A stretch of DNA of 64,000 nt from Tricholoma matsutake (GCA_026075535.2 AP026550.1:9362001-9426000); one strand, 5' to 3'; counted from the first letter of the stretch, positions 21,462-32,670 are shown. Notes: generated by a model not told the origin, from the letters alone. Numbers and translations are program-made.

Positions 21462-21917
21462 CTAACTAGCTACAGTCGCGTGACTACCTGGAGGGGTATT
21501 GTCCAGTCTGGGTACGTATGCGTATAACCGAGAAGGCTCTGTACCTACTTGGGGTGGGGGTATGAGTCTGCCATTGGATCCGGCAATGTATAGCTGAACC
21601 AGGAAGTTGTTGGTCTGGGGTTGGTCACCATATTTGGCATTTTCTGCTATGGCGTTGAGTTCGTACCACTCTCCCCTTGAAGTACGGTCGACTCTAGGAC
21701 CATAGTCACGTGGTACATCTATGCGTTTTCTCACGAGCATTTTCTTGATTTCGGTATCAAAGTAGTGTTCCACTGGGATTTGTTCAGGTGCTACACTGGT
21801 CTCGACTTGGAGGCGAGCTACGTCCGCCAAGTCTAATGGCGTTACGGAGTACCACCTTGTTGCCAGTACAGAAACAGCCCCAAAGGCTATCATCACGATG
21901 ATGGAGTTGATTTGCAT
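21462..21917 (-). CDS. Small predicted secreted protein
   Basis: An uninterrupted 151-residue frame. The N-terminus (MQINSIIVMIAFGAVSVLAT) looks like a signal peptide: a short polar start, a hydrophobic core of about 14 residues and small residues near position 19. The mature part is hydrophilic, has no Cys, and no transmembrane segment. It contains PVEHYFDTEIKKMLVRKRID and a proline-rich C-terminus (GRLIPPPQVG, LDNTPPGSH). I do not recognise a family. The intact frame, signal peptide and a TATA-like box about 135 bp upstream set it apart from the decayed transposons around it. A role outside the cell, for example in host interaction, is possible but not shown. The stop is TAG. Confidence 0.6.
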   Translation of the reverse strand: MQINSIIVMIAFGAVSVLATRWYSVTPLDLADVARLQVETSVAPEQIPVEHYFDTEIKKMLVRKRIDVPRDYGPRVDRTSRGEWYELNAIAENAKYGDQPQTNNFLVQLYIAGSNGRLIPPPQVGTEPSRLYAYVPRLDNTPPGSHATVAS

Positions 21918-22052
21918 CTTGAAACCTGAGCAGTGAGCTGAATCATCAAAGCACCATCATACATGATAGTGGAAGACTTACAGTTTATGGATAGTGAGAG
22001 AAGTCAGTTGTGGTTTTGGGGCCAGCCCAGGAATATCAGTTAAAACATAGCT

Positions 22053-22061
22053 GGTTTTTAT
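22053..22061 (-). promoter_or_regulatory. TATA-like box upstream of the secreted-protein gene
   Basis: Minus-strand TATAAAAAC lies about 135 bp before the ATG at 21917, a plausible distance for a fungal core promoter. Confidence 0.4.
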
Positions 22062-22366
22062 AGTATACCCTTGGCAGTGTTTACGAAGCAACAGTTAGTT
22101 TGATGAAAAAATTTAGGGCGAATGACAATTGTCACATGGAGGACATTATGCATCGCCATTGTTAACCGATAGGATCATACGAAGTAGCGGTTGTCAGTGA
22201 CGGAACTTTGACCATTGCGGAACGGGAATGATCCGGAATGGTGAGGGAACCGCCGGAGGCTGAAAAAAAAAGACCTAAGTGATGCAGAATGGCTTCGTTT
22301 GGACTGTGGTCATAAACCGGGACCTGAGGAAGTCTCAAGGAGCTTCAAAGTGAAGATTTTATGATT
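22062..22366. other. Spacer, nothing recognised
   Basis: No open frame or repeat of note, apart from an A-run near 22262. It may hold upstream control sequence for the minus-strand secreted-protein gene. Confidence 0.4.
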
Positions 22367-22716
22367 ACAGTTGTCTCTGTCTTAACCCATACTAGTCGGT
22401 GGATGCCTAAAAGTATGGGTTATTACAGAGTATGGGTTTTGGCAGAGGTCATCCCAGGCCCATTTTTTGCTCATTCAAGTGCTGTATTATGTATTAGATG
22501 ACTATATACCGACTAAATATGATAATCATGAACAATTTGAGGTGAAATAAAGTGGGTTTCGTGTCTCACTATTCCTGCAGGTGCACTTGATGGCCAAAGC
22601 CCACAAGAATGGCCTCAAGTTTATGTGCATGGGGATCATTGAATTCCACTACATACCATTGCAGGACAAATGATGCTGCTAGAGCATCTCAATGGCTTGG
22701 AATTTCAATGATCTCC

Positions 22717-22944
22717 TCAGTGTGGGGGGGACGATACCAGTGAGGAGTCCTCACTGGTATTGTCCCCCCCATTGATTTCCATCATTTCCTCTCCCTGTTG
22801 GCGTTCAGGAACTAATTTGAATATCTTTTCATCAGATACATCCATTGCAACAATCTCACGCTCAGGCTTGGGGTTGAGTAACTCGTCAATATCCATCCAA
22901 TTGGCCCTTGGTAAGACCTCTCTCTTCTCCAGTTCTGCTAACAA
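22717..22944 (-). pseudogene. Possible C-terminal tail of a pogo-like transposase
   Basis: A 75-residue frame with LAELEKREVLPRANWMDIDE and then LLNPKPEREIVAMDVSDE. Acidic tails of this style follow the DDE domain in fungal pogo/tigger transposases, and it lies inside matching terminal repeats, but no catalytic motif is present. The last codons are encoded by a 47-bp palindrome. Confidence 0.4.
22724..22770. repeat. 47-bp palindrome
   Basis: GGGGGGGACGATACCAGTG, then GAGGAGTCCTC at the centre, then CACTGGTATTGTCCCCCCC. The arms are 23 bp with a single mismatch and almost no loop. Confidence 0.85.
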
Positions 22945-23664
22945 GTCAACAATGTCGTTCTCAGTACAGGTGGTGGGATCTGGAGGGGCCAGTGAACAGA
23001 GGGAAGTGATGGGATTCCGGGAATGTTGAAAAATGGTTCAATCATATTTTTTTGGCACCTGGCATGCCCACTATCCCTTCCTACTCAGCTAAATGTACAT
23101 TATTTAATCAAAATTTTACATAGATAGCCACATATAGTGTGCTAATTACAACGGAGCATCCATATATGGAACTTTTGTGATCGATTCCATGTCCACCTAC
23201 GGGTTATGGTCCACCAAATAGTATGGATTATGGGATATGGGAGTTGGTCCTTTTGGCAGGGAAATGACTCGGTGGACACAAGAAAGTATGGGTTATGGGA
23301 GGTTATGGGTTATCACAGGTATGGGTTAAGACAGAGATGACTGTACTAATTATCAGAACAAATTAAACTCGTACAAAGAATTACCATCTATAGATAGAAG
23401 GAGGGACGGCCCAAAAAACATGTCAATGCATTCAATTCGTCATCACGCCATGGTCAAGGGCAGTCACATCGACGGAAGGTCACAGGGGTCACAGATTGCA
23501 ACGCGGATCGGCAAAGGTGAGCTAGATTTTCAGTTTTTTAGCTTTAAAATCTATTTTTTCGTTTTCCTACTATAGGGTGAACGCGAAGTATATACAAGGA
23601 TGTAATGGTTGGTTCTACTTGATCATGCGGCCCATGGCACTCACCGTCCGTATCTGAGTCATCA

Positions 23665-23874
23665 TCATATAAGTTGTACAGCTTTTTGGATTGGCTTTCC
23701 ATGTCCCAGATCTGTGTTCTCGACCTCTCTTATGAGCTCAGTGTCTAATCTCCCTACCACCGACATGAGGCCGCCTGCTGGACGAACAGCAAATCCTTCA
23801 GGGTAACGTCCGTTCGCAATCGCTTCGATAATGTTGACTATATTGAGAGGATCGCTATCCTCCATTGCATTCAC
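23665..23874 (-). CDS. Hypothetical short frame
   Basis: A 69-residue frame starting MNAMEDSDPLNIVNIIEAIA and continuing NGRYPEGFAVRPAGGL. Its composition is protein-like, with no low complexity, and it could be one exon of a host gene. No family, splice partner or promoter was identified. The flanking 23346-23664 and 23875-24189 hold no other recognisable feature. Confidence 0.3.
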   Translation of the reverse strand: MNAMEDSDPLNIVNIIEAIANGRYPEGFAVRPAGGLMSVVGRLDTELIREVENTDLGHGKPIQKAVQLI

Positions 23875-24224
23875 GTATGAAGTTGTGCTTTATCCTGAAG
23901 CATGGTCAGAACTGAGCGGTTATGTCGATGCTCTGGAAAAGGATCCGATCGGGCGCACCTGAGACCTTGTTTCTGCATGTCACAAATCAGGACAATGCCA
24001 TGGCCCGCGATGACCTCAAACCAACTCAAACCCATAATCCAGCAAGGTAACTATTAACGAGAAAGGTCTATGGATGCTCAATCTTCTTCAGCTCTTACGA
24101 GATGTTGAAACATGCTGGTCATCAACATATCTTATGACTACTCGCATATTGTATTTGTATGAGGTAATGTTTCGACTTCAACTCTGTCAATGGCCCTCCC
24201 TGCATACGAGATGCTGATCCGGAA

Positions 24225-24420
24225 GTTCCGTTGTCTCGTTGTCCCTGTCATTTCGTTGTCCCTGTTCGTTGTCCCCATCATTTGGTTGTGCCCATTGCTT
24301 TGTTATCCTGTTGTTTCATTGTGCCCATTGTTTTGTTATCCCTGTTGTTTTGTTGTCCCCATTGTTTCATTGTCCCCATCATCTCGTCCTCCCTGTCGTC
24401 CCCAGGGCCATGATCATTTC
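24225..24420 (+). repeat. Degenerate TTGTCCC tandem repeat
   Basis: About a dozen imperfect units around TTTCATTGTCCCCATCATT, 14-17 bp each. All three frames are open through it because of the simple composition, so the frames are not taken as genes. Confidence 0.75.
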
Positions 24421-24594
24421 CATTCCCCTCCCCTATAGCAGTTGCGACCCCAACAACACCCACAATCCATCCATCAGGAAAATTGCAAAATAGATTCTGG
24501 GTTGTCAATGGTTTTCATTGGTTTCCTGGTTTCTCGAAACTGGAAAACATGAAACCAGGAAACTGACAATTATAATTGTAGATAAAACTAACTA

Positions 24595-24719
24595 TGTTGG
24601 GGAACACAAGTGCACATATGTGAAAGGTTTATACCCGAAGACATGCATGGACCATGTGTTGCAATATTTGTCATGATATCAATGTGATGTGTGAGATATA
24701 TCATATATAATTGCCAACA
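24595..24719. repeat. Possible short solo LTR
   Basis: A 125-bp segment begins TGTTGG and ends CCAACA, the same style as the Copia LTR, and is flanked by AACTA and AACAA, a 5-bp near-duplication. Its internal sequence does not match the Copia LTR here. The evidence rests only on termini and flanks. Confidence 0.3.
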
Positions 24720-25975
24720 AACAATGTCAAATGGTCCGTGCACTTCTCCAGGTATATAAACCCTCCAACCATTACATATCCCACTGTGCCCTGCGTCGCC
24801 TAAGTACAACTATTACTATTACAATTATGTGAAAATGTATCTGTGCTATATAGTATCTAGTTTTCTAGGTTTTTGCCTTGTGGTTCCTATGTTGGTTTCA
24901 GAGAAAAGGGACATGGGTTCTTGAGTTCCCAAGTTTCGAAGTTTGAGCTGGTTTTTAGAAGGTTTTTTAGGTTACTCAAGTTAAATGGAAACTGAAATGC
25001 ATAAATACTGATGTCCTACAAGCAGTGGCTTGTACACATGGGAGTGGGTGCTCATGCTCATTGTCATGGAGGTGTGATGGGGCCTTCAGCACCAGATCTG
25101 CCCTGCAAGCAAAGGCTCACAATGGTGGGAGGCAGGTGCTGGGCTGTGTTCTCATCCTCATTGTCTCTGCACACCTGGCGTTCTAGCCAAGCTGCACCCA
25201 CAATCCACCTTATGAGTGGTTTCTCATGGGGCTGGAAGTGGGTGCTGGGCTGATGTTTTGTGTTGGGGGTAGGCATTGTGTATCAGCGACATGGCACTGA
25301 GAGGGGGTTGGCTAGTACTTACCTGATGGCTGTCCCCTCCATGGGTCTCCCAGTGCCCTTCCCTGTTCTACACTGGGCTAGGTAGTTGTCATCATTGTCA
25401 ATAATTAATATCTAAAATCTTTGTTAGTAGCAATGAAATGAAATGAAAGAAAAAAACTTACCTATGGCCTGAGAGATGTTTGCATTCCTCATCATACAGT
25501 GCTGTATCTGTTGCCTGTGACTTCTGTTCTTGTGCTTGTGGTCTCCCTCATCATGCACTGCTGCTGCCATTTTGTTCATGTTTGTCCATCTCTAGCTCCA
25601 TCCCTGTTGTCATCTTGTGGTGGTTGTCCTCCTCATCAAATTCCTCATTGTTAGTCCTCGTCCCATGATCCCCATTGTTGTTGTTGTCTGTCTCCTCATT
25701 ATCGGTGTTGGCGTCATCCTGTGACATTGTTTTTGTAGTCATGGCTCCTCTTCTTTTCATTGTGGCTCCTCTTCATTTTGTCATTGCACTGTACCCATCT
25801 TCACGATGCCAGTTGCTCATTCTACCCCATGAGCAGGTGCTCATAGCAGTGGTATTGGTGTGCTGTCTTGGTGCCATCTCATGGTAAATAGCATAGATAA
25901 ATGTATTACCTGAATGAACAAACAATGTTGCCATACTCTTGCAATAGATGACATCTTAATGCTGATCAAAGGTTA
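24720..25975. other. Low-complexity region without recognised genes
   Basis: Imperfect GTGGGTGCT and TCATTGTC repeats at 25010-25260 and CCTCATC/TTGTTGTTG repeats at 25480-25720. A minus-strand frame at 25551-25760 gives an Asp/Asn/Glu-rich 69-residue product that is probably a by-product of composition. Nothing more can be supported. Confidence 0.5.
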
Positions 25976-26449
25976 TTTACAGCTGATTGCATATTTGTTA
26001 TTGTTGGCAGTAAACAAATACATGTTAGTTACAAAAATGGTGGACTTGGCCTAAATTTCACAAGTGCCTGCTCTCGTACCTCAACTGATTGTTTCCACAG
26101 TCACTTTCAGACTTTGTGTTTGCTGGAGAATCTGTACATAAATGGCATTGCTACAATCATTACTGATGAAAATGTTTTTTTGTGATCTCTTGATTCTCAA
26201 AAAGTAGGTATAGATTAATTTGTGCTGTAGTTTGCAGCCCATTAATTCAAATTAGACTTTAGAATATTTTTTTACCCACAGGAACTGTAGCTAAGCTATT
26301 TATCTACAGATTCTCCAGCAAAGATGAAGTCTGAATGTGACTGTGGAAATAATTAGTTGAGGTATGAGAGTGGGCACTGTGAAGTCCACCATTTTTGTAA
26401 CTAACATGTCACTTGTTTACTGCCAACAAATATGCAATTAGCTGTAAAA
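25976..26449. repeat. Inverted repeat at the head of a Helitron
   Basis: Arms at 25976-26145 and 26295-26449 are reverse complements with moderate divergence and some small gaps (for example TTTACAGCTGATTGCATATT against its complement at the far end). They are separated by about 150 bp. The right arm overlaps the start of the Helitron frame at 26413. Confidence 0.85.
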
Positions 26450-27240
26450 TGGGAATATTGGTTTATTGCCATAGACAACATTGGCAAACCTTTCGATATT
26501 TTCAGAAGCTGGTGCTGCTGATGGGAAGAAATACTATGTATAAGCATGACTTTTTAGTTCAATTACAAAACATTTCTCATCCTCACTGTACTAAAAGGAT
26601 AAGGCAATATATATATTCTATATCTAACAAGCATTATGAAGTTATTTGCGTATTGTACTATTTTCAAAGTAAAGGATTGGTTGTTCATGGCATGCCAACT
26701 TTTTATTACCATACAGCTTGGATAATGCTGCTGGCTATATATGCAAACTTGATAGTTGATTTCAGTAAGTATACAAGACATAGTCAAGGATGCAGTGGAT
26801 TTTCTGAAGCTGCATTTATGACAGTTTCTAATATGTCCCATGTCATATGTATAGGGGGTGGACACAGTCATAGATTCTCATATGCACAATTATCACCATT
26901 TATGCTACCACAAGATGGTATGCAATTTGATGTATCATCTAATGTATTTATTTACAAAGATCATGTAGATGATATAGGCTTGTTAAAGTATCCTGAGAGC
27001 CAGTTAATTTGGGTAAAAATTCCATTTTGTGATTTAATGCCAGATATTTCTAAAATCGCTATGATGAAAATAGCTAAAAGCCATGGTATAGATTGTGCTT
27101 CTCATGATAGCAAAGATGTGTTATTACAAAAACTTGATGGTCATAGCTGTCCCAGATGCAATCTGCTTGTTTCTGTATCTTCTATTGAGACTCCAGCTAT
27201 GACTAAAACCCAGCGGCAGGCTACTGACATAAAGAAATGA
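26413..27240 (+). pseudogene. Helitron protein, N-terminal region (outer Helitron)
   Basis: An open frame of 275 codons. It contains RIRQYIYSISNKHYEVICVL and GCSGFSEAAFMTVSNMSHVI, and ends in a SAP-like helix block with KIAMMKIAKSHGIDCASHD and a Cys pair HSCPRC. The frame has no ATG near the start of similarity, so the listed start is only the edge of the open frame. It is followed after a stop and about 20 bp by the next block of the same protein. The family is inferred from its position before the DUF6570-like and Helitron-like domains. Its 5' end merges with an inverted repeat. Confidence 0.6.
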
Positions 27241-27254
27241 TAATTATATTCCAT

Positions 27255-28338
27255 ATAGGTTTCCACCTGAACCATTAAAAGATAATTTAGGAAGAGATAT
27301 TGTTGAGCATGCATGTAAGAAATCTGACTACAGAATGATTGAGGAGGCAGGATGTGCTGTTTGTGGGGAGTTGACTCCTATTAATAAACTTACTCAACTT
27401 AAAGAAATTAAAAATCACCTTCATGTATTAAAGGCTAAAGGTGTCATAAGCATAGAAAGAAAACATGAACATGATGCAAAAGGGAATGTAGTGGACCAGT
27501 ATTGGATTACAAATGTACCAAAGTATGTGATACATGTTGCAGAGCACTTCATGCAGGCAAAGTTCCAAGGCTTGCATTGGCACAAGGATTGTGGCTTGGA
27601 GAAGTTCCTGAACAGTTGTCTGGCCTTCAATTTATAGAGAAATTACTTATAGGTCACATAAGACATACTACTTGCTTTCTTAAAATTGCCACAGGTGGAA
27701 GCAAAATGAAGGCAAATGTTGTTTGTTTTGAAAATCTTGTTCCAAAGATTTATGATGATCTCCCTCCACCTAAGAAGGAACTGGATGAAGTGCTGGCTGT
27801 ACTATTTACTGGTCCTGCTAGGCCTACTGAGGATGATTATAGAAGATCCTTGCTGTTGGTAAGCAGAAATGATGTTGCAAAAGCACTAATATGGCTTCAG
27901 CTTAATCATGTTGACTATGCAGATATTAATACATCATATAAAAATCTTGCAGAATATGCTGAAGATGGCCCTCCTGTATATATTGACTATAAGGTAATGT
28001 CTGAAAGTAAAACACCAGAGAGCATAAGTGTTTTTGACATGGACAAGGAGGATGGTATTGAAGAAGGAGACTGTGCATACTCTGATAATGGAATTACAGG
28101 TGAACAACTTAATACTATGACAACCAACCATTTAAAAGCCATTGCATTGAAGCATCTGAATAATCAAGGGAAGTTTCTAGTTGTTGGTCATAGCAATAAA
28201 CCTGAATCCACTTGGGACAATCCTCATTTGTATCCAAAAATGTTTCCATGGTGGTCTCCATATGGTATGGGAGGGATAGGACCTACCTCATTGTCTGATA
28301 AAGAACATAAGCGACATATTTTGATGTATCATGACAAG
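27255..28338 (+). pseudogene. Helitron protein, DUF6570-like region and start of Rep-like domain
   Basis: From 27255 the frame reads FPPEPLKDNLGRDIVEHACK and IEEAGCAVCGELTPI. A one-base frame change near 27510 leads into the 27502-28422 frame with CDTCCRALHAGKVPRLALAQ, LWLGEVPEQL, GPARPTEDDYRRSLLLVSRN and WLQLNHVDYADINTSYKNLA. This is the pattern of the DUF6570 region that precedes the Helitron-like N domain in many fungal Helitron proteins. The domain itself begins with FPWWSPYGMGGIGP and is interrupted at MYHDK by two inserted Helitrons. It continues at about 35495. Confidence 0.85.
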
Positions 28339-30114
28339 TTTAGGAATGTGCCTCCAGCAGGCATTAAGTTTTTATATACACTTTCTATATATATTAATTT
28401 AATAGTACTTCATTCAGGCTGACTGTGGTATGGGCCAGCTCATGTGCACATGACTCAATGCTTAGTCCTACAACAGGTTCACAGTTCTTCAGTTGACTTT
28501 GGACCTTTGGCCCAAAGTCAATGTGGGGAGTTTGTTGTATCTCCTCATCCCCCCTCCTCTTCACCCCATCTATATTTTCTATATACATTAATTAGTATGG
28601 CCAGCTCGCATGTACATGACTCAATTCTTAATCCTACTACAGGACACAATTACTCTTGCTGACTATTCTCATGATCAATTTATTTTTTACTGACTTGAGT
28701 TAATAATTTAATTACTACTTGTAATGAACTCATTTGTAATTGTTAGTGACTTTACATTTTAATTCACTTGTAATGGTGATAAACTCATTTCTCACTGTTT
28801 TTGTAAAGACTTTACTTTTTATGGACTTTGATTGTAATTTACTCACTCATTTGTTATGAAGTTGACTTTCTTGTGAACATAATGTAAAGAGTTTTGCTCC
28901 ATAATGAATTCAATTTCAACCGATTTGAGTAATGACTTTAATTTCAAATGACTTGACTTTGTAATGAACTCATTTCCTCCCCATCACCCCATTCCCATCA
29001 ACTCCCCCCTCTCACTCCTCTTCTTTGTCATGGCATTTTCTCATGTTGTTCACTCAACCTGACTCTGAATAGGCCAGCTTGCATGTACCTGACTCAATGC
29101 TTAATCCTACTACAGGTACAGAATTACTCTTACTGACTTGAGTTCTTAATAATTTAGTTAGTACTTGTAATGAACTCATTCAGTGACTTTACATTTTAAT
29201 TCACTTGTAATAGTGATGAACTCATTTCCCACTGTTTTCATAAAAAATTCACTTTTTATAGACTTTGATTAGAATTGACTCACTCATTTTTTAGGAAGTT
29301 AACTTTCTCATGAATGTGATGACTTTACCTGACATTGCTCCATAATGAATTCAATTTCAACTGACTTGACTTTGTAATGAACTCATTTCTTCTTGTGAAC
29401 TTACCTGACATTGCTCTGTAATTTAATTTCAACTGACTTGACTTTGTAATGAACTTATTTCTTATGAACCTGACTTTCTCATGGACATAATGACTTTAGT
29501 TGATTATTTGCTCAGTAATGAATTTAATTTACTTGAATTTGTAATGAACTCATTTCAACTTTTCTTAGTTGGTTCTTACAACTTTTCTTGCTCTATTTCA
29601 AAGCTCCCTTAATTCCTTAGCTATTGACTTGCAGTTCTTCTTTCTTCTTGGCTTCATTTTCTCACTTGGTTGCTTACTCCAGCTCAAATTGCAACCACAT
29701 TTTATTGATGTACTTATTACTGACTAATATAGTGACATGTTTAACTCAATTTAGATAGATCATGTGCTGGAGTCATGATCAGGTTTTTGCATTTTGTTCA
29801 GCTGGTGGGGTTCGCTTAGTCAGCATTTTCACAGTACAGCAATGTACCATTTTTTACTTTCTCACTACTCTCTCAGGGTCAAAGCAGTGTTGGTTAGTAG
29901 TTACAGTGTTGCATACATCAATAAAGTCAGAGCAGTGGGTTGTTCAGCCCCCTCAACATTTTCACAGTCCATACAGTAAGGGAGCATGGTTTGTCATGCT
30001 GACCAATATATACAACCAAATTCCCATCCCCAAAAAAACTCCCACAGGCTCACCAAACTCACACGACGCCAAATATGGCAACCATGTGACCATCCTCCTT
30101 TACTTATGGACAAG
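28339..30114 (-). mobile_element. Non-autonomous Helitron
   Basis: Read on the minus strand, the 3' end has a small hairpin (TGCCT, loop, AGGCA) followed by CATTCCTAA, fitting the Helitron hairpin plus CTRR ending. The 5' end (right side, ...CCATCCTCCTTTACTT on the plus strand) shares its last 35 or so bases closely, and a wider 95 bp loosely, with the autonomous Helitron next to it. It has no rep or helicase coding, only A/T-rich sequence with internal direct repeats. It is inserted, together with its neighbour, inside the coding sequence of the outer Helitron without any clear target duplication. Confidence 0.65.
28586..29340. repeat. Direct repeats inside the non-autonomous Helitron
   Basis: About 280 bp beginning GGCCAGCTCGCATGTACATG near 28598 recurs near 29071, including ACTTGTAATGAACTCATTTG-type sequence and the following AGTGACTTTACATTTTAATT. 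A shorter copy of the opening motif is at 28433. The units vary around TGACTTGTAATGAACTCATT. Confidence 0.75.
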
Positions 30115-30201
30115 TTTAGGAATGTGCCTCTGGCATGCATTAAGTTTTTGTATATATTAATAGTCATTATAAACAATAGTATGTGTTAATATGTACATTT
30201 T

Positions 30202-30640
30202 CTATATACAATAATCTAATAGTACTTCATTATAAACAATATTTTTTTTTGCGCTTTCACTGTCACTTGGCCATATTGCCTTGATGTTGTGCACAGACCT
30301 TACCTGTGATATTGCTACATAGAACTGCCCATGTGTGAACACTGGACTCCTAAAATCTAATCCCACATGCTGCAGTGATTGCCCTTCAGATTTGTTGATT
30401 GACATTGAAAAGCATAGCCAAACTGGAAACTGGAGTGGAGACAGGGTGAAAGGGAGTTGTCCTTCAATTTGCTGTAGTCACATCTGTGGAATAAACACCT
30501 TCTCTCCAGCATGATCTCCAGTAATCAACCAAACCTCCAACACTCTATTCTGAATCCAAGTCAAAATGCCTCGAGTCCCATTGCAGACCCCTCCAGAAAT
30601 GTTCAGATTCCAAAGCACCATCACAGGGCATCCGACCTTT
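30202..30640 (-). pseudogene. Helitron helicase C-terminus
   Basis: Minus-strand frames read VMVLWNLNISGGVCNGTRGI and ITGDHAGEKVFIPQM, then at 30202-30405 INKSEGQSLQHVGLDFRSPV and HGQFYVAISQVRSV. The last is helicase motif VI of the PIF1 group. It is separated from the main helicase frame by a shift near 30640 and by a stop at about 30473. The protein would end at 30202. Confidence 0.88.
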
Positions 30641-31700
30641 AGTACCAAGGGTGCCAAAGGTAGACCTGAGCAGTTGATTGAGTTGAGGTATTCTGGTGGA
30701 TACAGAAGTTCTCCATTTTCATTGTTTGCAACAGAGTCTGCAATGTGGAAAACTCGCTCCTCTCGGGGGAACCTCTGAGAATGTAATGGTTCAACTCGTC
30801 AACATTATCATTTTTGCTTGCCAGGATGATCCACTCTGAGAAGTATTGATCAGGATGCTGAACATGATCATAGATGCCAGGATAGATGGTGTCAATGAGG
30901 GAAGTCAGAGTGTTTTCAGGACATTTGAAATGATCAGGAAGCTTGATGTTGGCACCATCATCTGTATGACCACCCTTTCCAACCTCCAACTGCCACTTTG
31001 CAAACTCTCGCTCTTGAAGATCATCTGTGTTCAATCGCATGTTGATTTTGATATGAAGAACTTTGATATGCTCCCAAAGAACAGAGCGCTGCAAGGAAGC
31101 ACCCACAATCTGAGGTAGTGAACCCCTCTCGATAACAGGCAGGATCTGGTGAAAGTCACCCCCAAAAACAACAGGAATGCCACCAAAGGGTTGATCAGAT
31201 TGGCAAATGTCTTTCAGAGTGCGGTTGACAGCTTCATGGAGATGATGATGCTGCATGAGTGTCTCATCCCAAATGATCAAATCAGTCTCCTGCAACAGGT
31301 TTGCACAAATTGAACCTCTGGAGATAGAGCAGGTGGATGACTCATTGATGATGAGAGGGATCTGGAGGCATGAATGAGAAGTGGAGCCACCTTTGAGCAA
31401 GAGTGCAGCAATGCCAGATGATGCTATACAGAGAATGATCTTGCCCGAAGAATGAAGCTGATGGGAGAGAGTGTTGTAGACATAGGTCTTCCCTGTGCCA
31501 CAAGGACCATGGAGGAAGAAGGTCTGGCCAGTTCTGTTGTTGACTGCATGCATGATCTCCTCAAAGACAGCTCTCTGGTCTGGATTGAAAGTGTCCATAT
31601 TCTGTGCAGCCAGCTCAGCCTGCTCCACGACATCATATCTGTGCTGCTCAGCAATCAAGCAGTTTCCGAATTCTGAGTGATCTGAGGCATGTATGGCCAA
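30639..31700 (-). pseudogene. PIF1-family helicase domain of Helitron
   Basis: A 353-codon frame. It has the N-terminal FNPDQRAVFEEIMHAV motif, Walker A in FLHGPCGTGKTYVYNTL, motif Ia ASSGIAALLL, Walker B in LIIWDETLM and motif III in FGGDFHQILPVI. The domain would unwind DNA 5' to 3' during rolling-circle transposition in the nucleus. It overlaps the upstream frame at 31655-31700. The C-terminal motifs are in another frame. The motifs seen are intact. Confidence 0.93.
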
Positions 31701-32311
31701 TCCTTGGTGAGAGATTTCCCAGAGGATAAGAGAAGCTGATTGATCAAGTAGAGGCTATAATCCTGCACATCTTCATCGGTAGGGTTGATGCAGATATTGT
31801 TGTGCTGGAGCTGATACCGCAGGTCATTGCAGATGTGAGGCCAGTATGTGTTCCAAAGCTGGACAGGATCAGAGGGTGCACAGTCACAAAGGATAGTGAC
31901 AAAGAGTTGGCAGAGCTGATGACCTGTTGCCATTGACTTTGCCTCTTCCAAACACTGGAGCCACTCGTGGTCATTCTCCAAAAGCCCACATGCCAGACAT
32001 GCCTCTCTGAATGAGGGAGTGACATTGCCCTGAAAAGTGCGAAGACCTTTGTATGATGTTGCACCCTTGACCACAGTCAGAAGAAGCCTGAGGTAGAAGC
32101 GTTCACCTGCAAAGCCCTGATAGAGAACATCCTGTGCGAGCTCTGGATACTGCTGATTGGCTTTGAAGTAGCCAGTGAGAGTGGGGTCATGCTCTGCAGC
32201 ATGCTGGACAACCTCCTGGATAGACTGCTGGCCATTCTGATTCCAAGTGACATACTGCTGGCCAGGGAGGTGGACCTGAAGTCGGACTACATTGGGAGAA
32301 GCAGAGTGCAT
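31655..32311 (-). pseudogene. Helitron linker between Rep and helicase
   Basis: A 218-residue frame starting SPNVVRLQVHLPGQQYVTWN, a block that follows the Rep domain in many fungal and plant Helitrons. It continues with GERFYLRLLLTVVKGATSYK and FREACLACGLLENDHEWLQC, both conserved features of the inter-domain region. It follows a frameshift near 32300. Confidence 0.88.
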
Positions 32312-32329
32312 AGGTAAATGAAAGAGGCG

Positions 32330-32670
32330 CTAAATGCTCTCACAGGCAGAAATATAGCGAGTGTCCAGATACTGCTTGACTTCATCGTTGCAAGTCCCAA
32401 ACTGCATGGTGATGCAATCATGGCCCTTGTACACATATTTGTAGATGCACTTGACAGCCTTGATGGAGGCAATGGACTCGACGTTGATGTGACAACAGTA
32501 CTTCCAGAGGATGTAGGGTGAATAAGTGATGACCCAGCAATTGTCAACCTGCTTTCCCTGAACCCAATGAGTCTGTCCAGTGTCCTGACGCCTGGTGGCA
32601 GCATATGCATCCTCAGAAATGGTTGTGTGATTCCTGAATGGCTTGGGGAAACCTTTGGAGCACTGTCCAT
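32330..32670 (-). pseudogene. Helitron Rep domain, second part
   Basis: After the MITE the Rep frame resumes with QCSKGFPKPFRNHTTISEDA, WVITYSPYILWKYCCHINVE and the Tyr-containing motif KCIYKYVYKGHDCITMQFG, which corresponds to Rep motif 3 where the DNA-joining tyrosines lie. It ends ARYISA-like (TRYISACESI) before a frameshift into the linker. Confidence 0.88.

Larger units (their letters stand above)
22367..23345. mobile_element. Pogo/Fot1-like DNA transposon remnant
   Basis: The left end (TACAGTTGTCTCTGTCTTAA, continuing CCCATA) matches the reverse complement of the right end (TACAGTCATCTCTGTCTTAA, continuing CCCATA). The outermost TA on each side fits the TA target duplication of the Tc1/mariner-pogo group. 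At about 980 bp it is too short for a transposase. A minus-strand frame inside may be the tail of one. Several further copies of TATGGGTTAT lie inside both ends. Confidence 0.65.

Noticed and set aside
24190..24493. Overlapping Cys/Pro/Val-rich frames
   Set aside because: All three frames are open through a TTGTCCC-type tandem repeat, so coding is not indicated.
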